This document shows, in pieces, positions 59,901 to 63,649 of a stretch of DNA of 64,000 bases. Both the position numbers and the translations under genes were made by a program. How positions within the stretch are numbered: the stretch's first letter is position 1; each line of letters opens with the position of its first letter. Origin of the DNA: Haliclystus octoradiatus (taxonomy: Eukaryota > Cnidaria > Staurozoa > Stauromedusae > Haliclystidae). The stretch spans positions 17,135,307-17,199,306 of the forward strand of contig OU744451.1 in the NCBI GenBank assembly GCA_916610825.1. The letters run 5' to 3'. The notes beneath the pieces are model-generated. The model did not search any database. It saw only the letters and a list, made by a program, of their open reading frames with translations, and had not been told where the DNA came from.

Positions 59901-62785
59901 TGATTGTTGCGTTTTATAATATTTATCAGAATCTTCTTGGTGATAATTTTGGTACAAAATAACAACACAACTAAATTTGCACAACGTTTCGACTGATTGA
60001 CTTCAGCCATTCTCAAGTGAATGTTTTTTATTATTAATTAAGATATATTTATACATAAAAATGTTTGCCCCTTGAGGGTAAAGTTACATCATGAAAAATA
60101 TTTACAATTATATGAGATCTATATCAGTGACAACAGTAACTATGGTAACTAGCCTATAGATATGAAATGCATGCAGTTATTTGAAAACTTTGGCCCGGAT
60201 GGAATCGCCCTGAACGTTTAATGTTGGTTTCAGTTCTTGAATTGCCAGCATTTCATTCACGAGACAATCGAATTTATTTTTGCACTTTTTTATTATTCTA
60301 AAATGTTTTTCAAATTGATCAGTAGATATGTTGTATTATTTATTAGCCGGCTTAATTTCTTGCCATGTTTTCTTGTTAATGACTGATACTTTCGCTCTCT
60401 CATAATACTTAAGGCCTTTAAAATTGATAAATACATGATTGTGGTGAATTTCTCTTTTATATCTACGAATAGACCATTTACCTCTAGTTGGAATTTTTTC
60501 AGTTCCCTTGTTCTCACTTTGATTTCTTCTTTGATGATATTCATCTGATAACTTTCCGTAGAATCTTTCCATTTTTTTGACTTTACACTCTCTACTCTGG
60601 CAAATGTTGGTGTAACGCCAAAGTTTAAACAGAGTCGTAAATATTCTAGACCAGATTTAGACCAGATTCTAGACCAGATTAGAAAAGTGTAGCAACCACC
60701 TAGTCAGTTGTGAAACTGGTCTAGAATATTTACGACTCTGTTTAAACTTTGGCGTTACACCAACATTTGCCAGAGTAGAGAGTGTAAAGTCAAAAAAATG
60801 GAAAGATTCTACGGAAAGTTATCAGATGAATATCATCAAAGAAGAAATCAAAGTGAGAACAAGGGAACTGAAAAAATTCCAACTAGAGGTAAATGGTCTA
60901 TTCGTAGATATAAAAGAGAAATTCACCACAATCATGTATTTATCAATTTTAAAGGCCTTAAGTATTATGAGAGAGCGAAAGTATCAGTCATTAACAAGAA
61001 AACATGGCAAGAAATTAAGCCGGCTAATAAATAATACAACATATCTACTGATCAATTTGAAAAACATTTTAGAATAATAAAAAAGTGCAAAAATAAATTC
61101 GATTGTCTCGTGAATGAAATGCTGGCAATTCAAGAACTGAAACCAACATTAAACGTTCAGGGCGATTCCATCCGGGCCAAAGTTTTCAAATAACTGCATG
61201 CATTTCATATCTATAGGCTAGTTACCATAGTTACTGTTGTCACTGATATAGATCTCATATAATTGTAAATATTTTTCATGATGTAACTTTACCCTCAAGG
61301 GGCAAACATTTTTATGTATAAATATATCTTAATTAATAATAAAAAACATTCACTTGAGAATGGCTGAAGTCAATCAGTCGAAACGTTGTGCAAATTTAGT
61401 TGTGTTGTTATTTTGTACCAAAATCCTGTTAATGCTACCCAAAAAATTACAAATATCTAAAAAAAGTTTATTCAAATTTAAAAAAAAAAAAGTTTTTTCA
61501 AATTAAATTCTCTAGAAAGCCAAAAAAGAGACCTAATTGAAAGGTCCAGAATCTAAAATCATACTCAAAAGTATTTTTCTCAGCTGTAATTTAGACCCAG
61601 TACGTAACTCTTGGAGCAGTTCTGCGCTGATTTTTTCGAGCTTAATTCAAGCCCGATTCACATTATTATTTCTTGGTGGAAGACCCGGGTGGAAGATTGA
61701 TATTTGCATCACTTGTTAAGAGATTTAGCCTATGCTTTTTATTGTTTCCCCTTTACTTCTTTCTCAATCTCAAAATATTTTTATATAGGTTTATTCCTTT
61801 ATGCGTTTACTGTCGTAGACATGCGTTTCGGTATGTTCGTCTCGCTTTTAACAAACGCGCCGCTTTCCATTTTGCAGACAATGGCGCAAGTAAAAGTGTG
61901 CTTAGTTGCCAAAACGCGTGCTGGTTTTCGGAATGTTACGCAGAGCGTTCCCATCGCAACCCTTTTAAACGCGTCCACCCTATTTATTCGATTTCCATGA
62001 CGTGAATAATTATGATTTATTTGTGATGATTCACCATGATATGGCCATGACAGCAAACATAACAACTATGAAATGTCGAAGGAGGCCAGACTCGATTTGA
62101 GGAACAGTGGCAATTTCAATTTAGACCGCAGTTGTTTTCTTTTGTTTGTAAATGAAACGGTGGTTGAATAATACAGTAACTTCAATAATCTAGTTTTTAT
62201 GGTGCGAAAAATGCTGATGCTTGAGAAAAGACCTAATTGTGTCGTTCTCTTCTCCCATTTCGGCTTATTTGCATGCTCCTGCAGACTCCGTAAATTGAAA
62301 ATCTAAGTATTTACACAAACTCTGCAAGGTCCTGCAAGTATAGGTAGGCCTGTTACAACATGCACTTGACAAAACTAAGGGTGTAGATGATGCTCTGCCT
62401 ATGTAATATAAAAATGTAAATCAATGTTTAAAGATCAAACATTTGCAAGTAAAACGTTTACAAAACATCTTGAAATCATGTTGAAATAGTTACTTTCTTT
62501 AAAAATTTCAATTTGCATACAATTTGCTTGATTTACTGATTTGCTGTTCTGAAGGTGACAGATGTTTTTTGAGCGTTCCAGATTCGTTTTCAGTTTTATC
62601 TATTGTTAGAATGTCAGTATAATAATAACATATATCAAGTCTTTCTTTAAAAATTCTACTGACAAATACCCATCTTCTTTTGTTTCTAAAATATTATTTG
62701 TGCATAGTAATCACTTATGAAGATGGATTTGTTTCAATTTTAGAAAGACAAGAAGAAGAAATCAAAGCGAAAGGATTTGTCATAA
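14978..62785 (+). CDS. WDR89: WD repeat-containing protein 89 (15 exons, 47.8 kb)
   Basis: Exons: 14978-15075, 35141-35163, 36047-36112, 37225-37312, 37565-37617, 37994-38102, 38508-38592, 41556-41603, 43248-43331, 45020-45106, 45443-45490, 45632-45717, 47222-47327, 52061-52180, 62744-62785. Every junction is GT-AG and phase-consistent; the total is 1143 nt, 380 residues plus stop (human WDR89 is 387). WD-type segments include GHEKVISGISFVPG...DGTVRLWD (about residues 63-95), VKFHPFEANKLATGSTDGL (from 175) and GGHHGTVRCLHYSQEDQTLITGAEDGMLSCW (about 313-343). The order and the FKG, CAGT and TKD landmarks, plus the lysine-rich tail KDKKKKSKRKDLS, match WDR89. The protein should form a beta propeller; its cellular role is poorly known. 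Exon 2 is only 23 nt and was found by phase. Introns 1 (20 kb) and 14 (10.6 kb) are filled with mobile elements. Confidence 0.9.
15076..16729. other. WDR89 intron 1, proximal part
   Basis: AT-rich sequence without a supported gene. A GC-richer patch at 15925-16075 carries gcgcgctttcgagcgtgc and related words in both orientations (gagcgcgctttcac near 16055-16072), which suggests a decayed inverted-repeat element. No start-to-stop coding region was believable. Confidence 0.35.
16730..17700 (+). pseudogene. Probable Harbinger Myb/SANT-like accessory gene relic
   Basis: After an acceptor-like TATTCTAG, the plus strand reads in broken frames. Peptides include GSNDDSDNDDEESSGRLWKK, then a lysine-rich stretch with NVTVNQTRNKFKKLKF and KWFDLLYSLV, then PTTPRFAPTSGQRRG and LNDRVDDIYKVIKDILEDDN. 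An acidic start, a basic segment containing RNKFKKLK and a W-F-D-L motif, a PAMFG-like linker and a helical tail resemble the Myb/SANT or trihelix protein that PIF/Harbinger transposons carry beside their nuclease. Several stops and frameshifts show it is dead. The matching transposase relic lies at 22862-24036 on the opposite strand, with a LINE between. The family call is inference. Confidence 0.4.
17701..18830. other. Region between Harbinger relic and first LINE
   Basis: No gene seen. At 18180-18240 the sequence reads tatgtataacttaaaggttt then ctgaataa and gatgatgatgatt, which looks like the 3' end and short-repeat tail of a severely truncated plus-strand LINE. The rest is AT-rich. Confidence 0.35.
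18970..21999 (-). pseudogene. LINE ORF2: endonuclease and reverse transcriptase (broken)
   Basis: The first ATG of ORF2 is at 21999. LLSFNSRSLVNKL, ITITETWL, GGGVAIFLK, TGDFNLPLIDW and SCDHSMIEIDL are the endonuclease motifs (catalytic Glu, Asp and His visible). The reverse transcriptase follows: VNYRPISLTSV, a frameshift near 20215, then YIDFSKAFDTV and GVPQGSV. A second break near 19880 comes from loss of about 11 nt that removed the usual LGPLLF turn, and is followed by FIVYINDI and the catalytic box LFADDAK. The C-terminus (NRIIKPWNSLPEEVISS) is the usual LINE ending, stopping at 18970. Two lesions in an otherwise readable frame suggest a moderately young dead copy. Confidence 0.85.
21912..22235 (-). 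pseudogene. LINE ORF1, C-terminal remnant
   Basis: A frame without its own start, open from a stop near 22238, encodes a proline-rich segment (PTPPQLVPPRLQ, GYPPQPPIPPW), then a short helical stretch (QEEIHQQNTRIALLCQQMN), and ends at 21912. It overlaps the start of ORF2 by 88 nt in another frame, the usual compact LINE layout. It is most likely the tail of the nucleic-acid-binding ORF1 protein, truncated by the 5' end of the insertion. Confidence 0.5.
22239..22861. repeat. Repeated unit upstream of the LINE
   Basis: Three imperfect copies of a unit of about 100 bp are visible at about 22240, 22345 and 22445. Each contains ggggcat(c/a)t..ata(t/a)gagcagctacattg.(t)tattggg and taataaagggg. They look like tandem repeats of a promoter or UTR-like block, possibly belonging to the LINE 5' end. 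The remaining sequence up to 22861 shows nothing identifiable. Confidence 0.4.
22862..24036 (-). pseudogene. PIF/Harbinger transposase relic
   Basis: Minus-strand fragments in order: ISPAFRLGLLFYRLGRGDYF and IAEMAGIGVSVVSSIV (N-terminal helix-turn-helix region, 24036-23866); after a 334-bp insertion, MECSFIGNSLVLGLPLMD; then ALVNSRYRFVWGSCGYPGNN, LWNKLKAGTIIPN and EIPPMILADS (the DDE nuclease core, 23361-23086); then RYFNYRLSRSRMVAKGA and RAFGRLKGCWRVL, ending at a stop at 22862. The last motif is the hallmark of Harbinger/HARBI1-type nucleases. Several frameshifts and stops are present, so it is inactive. The second Asp region (ILADS) is kept. The Myb-like relic at 16730-17700 may be its partner. 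Confidence 0.75.
23532..23865. mobile_element. hAT-type non-autonomous element inside the Harbinger relic
   Basis: It begins cagggtccgataaaa and ends ttttatcaagccctg (reverse complement cagggcttgataaaa). The octamer tgtgtgta lies directly on both sides (23524-23531 and 23866-23873). An 8-bp target duplication with CAGGG ends is diagnostic of the hAT superfamily. No coding frame of note lies inside. It interrupts the Harbinger transposase reading frame, so it is younger than that gene. Confidence 0.75.
24037..24895. other. Non-coding stretch between Harbinger relic and second LINE
   Basis: No gene recognised. The patch ggggttctggggcatgctcc at about 24074 and the GC-richer patch at 24480-24530 (gaccccgcgtgaaggccctt) resemble repeat fragments but lack defining ends. 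The rest is AT-rich. Confidence 0.35.
25214..28123 (-). pseudogene. LINE ORF2: endonuclease and reverse transcriptase (three lesions)
   Basis: ATG at 28123 opens about 970 codons. Endonuclease: QNARSLLKNNNNVIEF, LALQEIW, GGGVGLVI, a one-base frameshift near 27745, then VYIPPRSNL and GGDFNVNML, a second frameshift near 27555, then ISDHSCPV. Reverse transcriptase: LPLFKKGDPHLLSNYRPISI, QFGFRKFYETTDC, FIDLKKAFDTVNH, CGVPQGSIMG, FINDLP and the catalytic NLFADDTTL. A single in-frame TAA at 26027 follows, after which the same frame continues (HVKFLGLMMGEKLNW, IVKPHIEYGLPIWG) to a stop at 25214. With only two frameshifts and one stop it is a fairly young dead copy. Confidence 0.85.
28279..28617 (-). 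pseudogene. LINE ORF1 remnant
   Basis: An open frame of about 112 codons contains NIWKRREIYNNRRLLKHPGI, YISEQLNKDTATTFYKCRQL, then LLATWTNDLKVVVKK, and an acidic, Ser-rich tail. The pattern (an isoleucine/leucine-rich helix, YISEQLNK, and a K-rich turn) resembles the C-terminal domain of ORF1 proteins of L2/CR1-like LINEs, which bind the element RNA. It precedes ORF2 by about 155 bp. The 5' end of the insertion truncates it. Confidence 0.5.
28831..29789 (-). CDS. OTU-domain cysteine protease-like protein (two exons)
   Basis: Exon 1 is 29789-29542 and exon 2 is 29422-28831, minus strand, separated by a 119-bp GT-AG intron. The phases match (IK-TTGDGNC) and the join gives exactly 280 codons (279 residues). 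TTGDGNCLYNAVSLAM holds the OTU signature D-G-x-C with Cys90 as the likely nucleophile, and MNHYVPLCN near the C-terminus supplies the matching His259. OTU enzymes remove ubiquitin from proteins. The TTGDGNCLYNAVS wording and the SIEMFLNSSFY spacing resemble the vertnin-type OTU group, often found in transposon-related genes. The frame is intact although surrounded by dead elements, so it is either a recent insertion or under selection. It lies antisense in WDR89 intron 1. Substrate unknown. Confidence 0.65.
29790..30952. other. Upstream of the OTU gene, possible relic of its family
   Basis: No firm gene. A minus-strand ATG at 30696 reads MSRKSLAASCRRRRRARLNI then LASIERERTILK before a possible donor (AAAG/GTTTGC). 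Overlapping it in another frame, 30853-30671 reads VLVDTDGYISPHHIYQIRKR. Both look like broken small exons but cannot be linked to a gene. Between 30290 and 30345 there are A-rich and T-rich runs. Confidence 0.3.
30953..31174 (+). mobile_element. tRNA-derived SINE
   Basis: Starts gtgcggccttggtgtagtgg. A box A match (TGGTGTAGTGG) and a box B match (GGTTCAATCCC) sit about 45 bp apart, as in RNA polymerase III tRNA promoters. A body follows with ggcgtcaggaagggcatccg, a phrase shared by SINEs of many animals, and the element ends in an A-rich tail (ataaaaaaaaaaataaaata). The internal promoter suggests it was transcribed by Pol III and mobilised by a LINE. It lies just past the end of the minus-strand relic at 31181. 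Confidence 0.75.
31181..32106 (-). pseudogene. Broken gene of unknown family, basic-to-acidic protein
   Basis: Minus-strand frames connect if two single-base shifts are allowed. In order they give IKRTNKVHHLFGHGKMHSVA and VSFAQQRFMSSTYSQFRKLE (32106-31850), a shift near 31860, ETFVDHDNTEAVMFEIAG, DFLFDLVGMMDLFYPLVLLQ and APGWKFPEWILKTTKQ, a second shift in a seven-A run near 31570, KLVDGWLTISNMEHEKACQQ, and a strongly acidic stretch (ELEEDSSDDDDFENQ, NEEDEGMSTDEELSSDEDS), ending with SVEDYQEELSLFALSLKK. The possible donor AAG/GTACTT at the end suggests an exon boundary. The RFMSSTYSQF and LFDLVGMMD segments look like a transposon-derived protein (hAT-like is one option), but I do not recognise it. 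The SINE at 30953 follows directly. Confidence 0.45.
32480..32972 (-). pseudogene. LTR-type retroelement pol fragment with internal duplication
   Basis: On the minus strand 32870-32705 reads VELVCSEDNIADALTRVPTS then WLDSD, the usual end of a retroelement RNase H domain. After a short gap 32680-32489 reads DIHNLTHGGYKQTKWLLGES then GLFATRKLIKEVIGNCNCCQ, an HHCC integrase zinc-binding domain (His-x3-His-like start and Cys-x2-Cys end). A segment of about 96 bp from the integrase part (32500-32595) is repeated at 32868-32964 with few changes, so the order is integrase piece, RNase H tail, integrase piece. No LTRs or catalytic core were found. It is a dead fragment. Confidence 0.5.
33091..33342 (-). 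CDS. Possible first exon of an unknown gene
   Basis: ATG at 33342 opens 84 codons, from MAELCDTSSVAQAIERKSMS to SKSEIAFE, ending exactly at a strong splice donor (GAA/GTAAGT). The peptide is helical and Lys/Glu-rich with no recognised domain. The next exon was not found; the segment at 32106 does not join it in phase. It could be the 5' exon of the broken gene at 31181-32106 or of another inserted gene. It lies antisense in WDR89 intron 1. Confidence 0.4.
33343..34696. other. WDR89 intron 1, distal part
   Basis: No gene seen. The words cttgcttcacttgc...tctggatccgcccctg at 30335-30370 and gtgcatcagttgcactacgc then tggatccgcccttg at 33890-33927 are similar, which suggests copies of a dispersed repeat. 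The remainder is AT-rich. Confidence 0.35.
34706..34801. mobile_element. 96-bp palindromic MITE, 9-bp target duplication
   Basis: Two 46-bp arms starting tagcctgctcgcagactcac are inverted copies with one mismatch, around a 4-base centre (taga). The 9-mer ctgaattag lies directly on both sides (34697-34705 and 34802-34810), a perfect target duplication. Nine-base duplications are typical of Mutator-like elements, though the element is too short to classify. The terminus matches the element at 14843 and the partial copy at 63209. Confidence 0.85.
34977..35088. mobile_element. Short hAT-type MITE next to WDR89 exon 2
   Basis: Begins ctgggcccggaaaaaggttc and ends ttttgtcggaccctg (reverse complement cagggtccgacaaaa). 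It is flanked by gtcacagt on the left and gtcacaat on the right, an 8-bp duplication with one change. The interior shares ggttcag, ggaatccta and tttcaac with the element at 44404. It ends only 52 bp before the 23-nt exon 2 of WDR89. Confidence 0.65.
35164..37224. other. WDR89 introns 2 and 3
   Basis: Two introns around the 66-nt exon 3 (36047-36112). Apart from the GTTCATGAAC block at 36647-36892 they hold AT-rich sequence with no other recognised element or gene. Confidence 0.4.
36647..36892. mobile_element. GTTCATGAAC foldback block
   Basis: Starts cccctgtgaaaaaatccagg, continues with about fifteen ttcatgaa palindromes (some with single changes) and ends ttcatgaattcatgaagttt followed by T-rich sequence. 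It belongs to the family also seen at 7057, 41694, 43597 and 47672. Confidence 0.55.
37769..37958. mobile_element. TA-flanked MITE, 190 bp
   Basis: The left end cagttgaatccggcaataac and the reverse complement of the right end (cattaaactccggcaataac) are inverted repeats. TA lies directly outside both (37767-37768, 37959-37960). It lies in WDR89 intron 5 and ends 35 bp before exon 6. It has the same architecture as the elements at 6272 and 45804. Confidence 0.65.
38593..39589. other. WDR89 intron 7, first part
   Basis: No gene seen. A short (TTA)n run lies at 39030-39060. An open frame at 38705-39022 begins with ATG but has no recognisable motif and looks random. Confidence 0.35.
39590..40815. 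mobile_element. Long foldback element with a nested insertion
   Basis: The left arm from about 39600 (gcgacaaaaaactgcaagta then gtgattgttgaa) is matched by the reverse complement of 40808-40744 (gcgataaaaaactacaagta then gtgattgttgaa). The arms continue inwards: 40250-40380 (accattgtcaattcaaaaga, aaacaatgaaaaagaaaggg) pairs with 40740-40615. About 590 bp (39657-40245) is present only in the left arm and so is a later insertion; it contains its own inverted pair, attacatcactcttgt and acaaagagtgatgtaat. Arms are about 240 bp. No coding region was recognised. The element family is unknown. Confidence 0.6.
40816..41555. other. WDR89 intron 7, last part
   Basis: AT-rich with no recognised gene. 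actagcaatgtcttacccgt gttgctgggtt at 41107 resembles the start of a dispersed repeat, without a matching end. Confidence 0.35.
41694..41995. mobile_element. GTTCATGAAC foldback pair
   Basis: Two ends are visible: actcctgaactgttttttgc then agggg near 41715-41743, and ctcctgaactgtatttttgc then agggg ending at 41995. The facing end ttgcaaaaaacagttcagga lies at 41867. The second unit (41867-41995) is a clear inverted repeat around several gttcatgaac palindromes. Confidence 0.55.
42230..42450. repeat. Degenerate GTTCATGAAC block
   Basis: Decayed copies of ttcatgaa and ttcatgag variants run from the aactcaca word to gtgaacttgtttttgc. No sharp ends were found. It is in WDR89 intron 8. Confidence 0.4.
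42451..43247. other. WDR89 intron 8, rest
   Basis: No gene recognised. Near 42668 agagggacggcacattccta then taatgtga resembles text near 35755 (acaagaatgtgccacccttc) in the opposite sense, a likely shared repeat. Confidence 0.3.
43399..43472. mobile_element. Short MITE with ACCAAAACCATGA ends
   Basis: The left end actacattaccaacaccaaa continues to accatga. The right end reverse complements to actacggacaccaaaaccat followed by ga. Only about 25 bp separates the arms. Related ends bracket 55337-55545. Confidence 0.55.
43597..43764. mobile_element. GTTCATGAAC foldback element with sharp ends
   Basis: Starts cccctgcgaaaaacgttcat and ends atttttttcgcagggg, giving clean 12-13 bp terminal inverted repeats around about ten gttcatgaac-like palindromes. 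This is the best defined copy of the family (168 bp). No target duplication was recognised. Confidence 0.65.
43765..45019. other. WDR89 intron 9, remainder
   Basis: Besides the MITE at 44404 it contains an (AT)n run at 44248-44263 and an (AAAT)n run at 44335-44356, plus decayed ttcatgaa words near 44840. No gene. Confidence 0.4.
44404..44558. mobile_element. hAT-type MITE, 8-bp target duplication
   Basis: Starts catgatctgacaaaaggttc and ends acttttgttggaccctg (reverse complement cagggtccaacaaaagt). The octamer attgtgat abuts both ends (44396-44403 and 44559-44566). It shares ends and interior words with the copy at 34977, and a truncated relative lies near 3515-3575. Confidence 0.75.
45804..45989. 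mobile_element. TA-flanked MITE, 186 bp
   Basis: The left end cagtgtaacgcgcttatgtg and the reverse complement of the right end (cagtgtaacccacttaagtg) are inverted repeats, followed in both by caa. TA lies directly outside each end. The ends resemble pogo-type termini (CAGT then an AT-rich CGCTTA word). It lies in WDR89 intron 12. Confidence 0.7.
45990..47221. other. WDR89 intron 12, remainder
   Basis: Contains a small GTTCATGAAC block at 46596-46699 (start ccccagcgaaaaacagttta, end gaactcctgaagtgtttttc). Two similar phrases, catagaaaactgtgcgccaa at about 46873 and cataggaaactgtgcgccaa at 46063, mark copies of another repeat. No gene seen. Confidence 0.4.
47672..48150. repeat. Tandem array of a GTTCATGAAC unit
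   Basis: About five units of roughly 85-100 bp each read: cagttcatgaacagttcat, then attggggtcatttaacgttc, then atgaactgttcatgaactcc, then taaactgttttttgctgggg. The units are diverged by a few substitutions and small deletions. The array lies in WDR89 intron 13. It shows that the foldback family at 43597 can also expand in tandem. Confidence 0.65.
49317..49391 (-). other. tRNA-like segment (pseudo-tRNA or SINE head)
   Basis: The minus strand has a box A-like tggctaattggt and, about 40 bp later, a box B-like agttcaaatcc, the spacing seen in tRNA genes. The arms do not pair well enough for a functional tRNA and no A-rich tail was defined, so it is either a dead tRNA or a SINE fragment. Confidence 0.3.
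51645..51702. repeat. Microsatellite, unit ATCGAAAT / ATAGAAAT
   Basis: Seven to eight tandem octamers change midway from atcgaaat to atagaaat, showing a switch of variant inside the array. Confidence 0.85.
52181..56668. other. WDR89 intron 14, before the Penelope-like block
   Basis: No gene recognised. It includes the foldback at 55337 and GC-richer patches at 53760-53960 and 54260-54380 that look repeat-derived. The phrase ggccgtttcgtataggccgt at about 54368 is a short direct repeat. Confidence 0.35.
55337..55545. mobile_element. MITE with ACCAAAACCATGA ends
   Basis: The left end cgaccacaaaaaccaaaacc is followed by atgaaa; the right end reverse complements to actactgacaccaaaaccat. The interior is full of ccatgaaa and ccacgaa words. 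It is the larger relative of the element at 43399. Confidence 0.5.
56669..56680. repeat. Left copy of 12-bp target duplication
   Basis: aatcctgttaat abuts the first 810-bp unit and recurs at 61422-61433 right after the inverted copy. At least the cctgttaat core (9 bp) is independent of the element sequence. Confidence 0.7.
57053..57586 (-). pseudogene. Penelope-like N-terminal coding piece (first of four identical copies)
   Basis: A 177-codon frame recurs unchanged at 57863-58396, 58673-59206 and 59483-60016, with truncated versions at 60293-60544 and, inverted, 60826-61077. It crosses a unit junction: the first 30 or so residues (MAEVNQSKRCANLVVLLFCT) are translated from the end of the neighbouring unit, so that start is probably fortuitous. 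The core LEYLRLCLNFGVTPTFARVE, IIKEEIKVRTRELKKFQLEV and RKHGKKLSRL resembles the region before the reverse transcriptase in Penelope-like elements. No reverse-transcriptase motif follows. Family call is inference from remembered motif style. Confidence 0.5.
60675..61421 (+). repeat. Inverted sixth copy of the 810-bp unit
   Basis: From agattagaaaagtgtagcaa to gttattttgtaccaaaat this is the reverse complement of the tandem units. It is shorter by the segment at the unit junction. Together with copy five it forms a large hairpin with a centre near 60665. Confidence 0.9.
61035..61193 (+). pseudogene. Penelope-like C-terminal tail (GIY-YIG protein end)
   Basis: In the inverted copy a 52-codon frame without a start contains CKNKFDCLVNEMLAIQELKP then TLNVQGDSIRAKVFK and a stop. 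The pattern FDCL-x-EM-x-I-x-ELKP-x-LNVQ-x-DSIRAK is the usual last segment of Penelope-like proteins that carry a GIY-YIG endonuclease. It lies downstream of, and out of frame with, the N-terminal-like piece, showing an internal deletion that removed the reverse transcriptase and most of the endonuclease. The same tail occurs in every minus-strand unit. Confidence 0.6.
61434..62743. other. WDR89 intron 14, after the Penelope-like block
   Basis: A-rich runs lie at 61460-61495. Overlapping open frames at 61673-62065 on both strands have no recognisable motif. No gene supported before exon 15 at 62744. Confidence 0.35.
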
Positions 62786-62987
62786 CCGCGAGATATCAAC
62801 ACTGGAATTTCAAATCAAAACGAATTTTGAAGCAAGTTGAATAAATATGAAAGTATGAAACTATTTATGAATTGTCAGAATTGGTATTGAAAATTGATTG
62901 AAAATCCAAGTCATTTGAGTACCGTTTAATGTAATTTATGACTACATATTTATATTGTAACCCACTGTATGCCGCTACCAAGTCTAT

Positions 62988-63004
62988 AATAAATTAATAA
63001 TAAA
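62988..63004 (+). promoter_or_regulatory. Poly(A) signals of WDR89
   Basis: Two AATAAA hexamers (62988-62993 and 62999-63004) lie about 205-215 bp past the WDR89 stop codon. They are well placed to end the transcript; which one is used cannot be told. Confidence 0.55.
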
Positions 63005-63208
63005 CAGCATAGTGATATTATTAGTGGCTACAATTGATATTTCAACAACCTTAACTTCCAGCTGCAGATTATATTTTAACGCAGTAGTTTGGGATGCTCT
63101 CGTATAATCTAAGTATGTATAGTTTATGATGATGTAATTATTAACACATCAATGTTGTAACCAACGGGACGGTCAACTGGACTGCATGTCTATGACTGTG
63201 TAAAGTTA

Positions 63209-63257
63209 TAGCCTGCGTGCAAACTCAAAATGTTTGTAAGCAGACAATAGACTACTC
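63209..63257. mobile_element. Partial MITE of the TAGCCTGC family
   Basis: tagcctgcgtgcaaactcaa then aatgtttgtaagcagacaat agac resembles one arm of the palindromic element at 34706 with several changes. Only one end is present. Confidence 0.4.
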
Positions 63258-63649
63258 ATGTTTTACTTAGAAATATTTTGAATCTCCACGGATACCAATA
63301 AAACAAATAATTTCATTTTCAAAATATTATATCTCAGCTAAATTTGAAATATTATGTCTTAGTTAAATTTTTAAATATATTTTTGAGATTGATTTTCATT
63401 TTTAATGATATACTTCATCTGTTGTATTCCAATCCATTTCACGAGGGCGTTCTTCAGACAATTTTTGACGGGGTCAGGCCCATGTTTAATGTGTTTGGTA
63501 CTACCAACCACTCTGCACAATTTAAGCATGTAGTGTATACGAAGGAGATTCCTGGGGCAATTTCCAACACTTCCGGAATCCATTCATATATATTAAAATT
63601 CTGTAGAATCCTGATAATTTAACTGCCTCGATATAATGGAATCTCAATC

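Larger units (their letters stand above)
56681..61421 (-). mobile_element. Penelope-like element array: five tandem units plus one inverted
   Basis: Units with an exact 810-bp period: 56681-57490, 57491-58300, 58301-59110, 59111-59920, and a truncated fifth, 59921-60654. A 20-bp junction with repeated ctagaccagat words follows, then an inverted copy, 60675-61421. Units look identical by eye, so the array is young or kept uniform. In sense orientation (minus for the five, plus for the last) a unit holds an N-terminal-like coding part, a C-terminal tail typical of GIY-YIG Penelope proteins, an untranslated part, and a segment with CTGAAG and GAAACG resembling a degenerate hammerhead core. A 12-bp direct repeat bounds the whole block, so it probably inserted once. 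It fills WDR89 intron 14. Confidence 0.7.
62786..63649. other. WDR89 3' UTR and downstream flank
   Basis: Contains the 3' UTR, the poly(A) signals at 62988 and 62999, the MITE end at 63209 and AT-rich sequence. A short open frame at 63344-63622 has no recognised motif. Confidence 0.4.

Noticed and set aside
61673-62065. Overlapping open frames on both strands in WDR89 intron 14
   Set aside because: They overlap each other in three frames, have no domain and no splice support; typical of chance open frames in a GC-richer patch.
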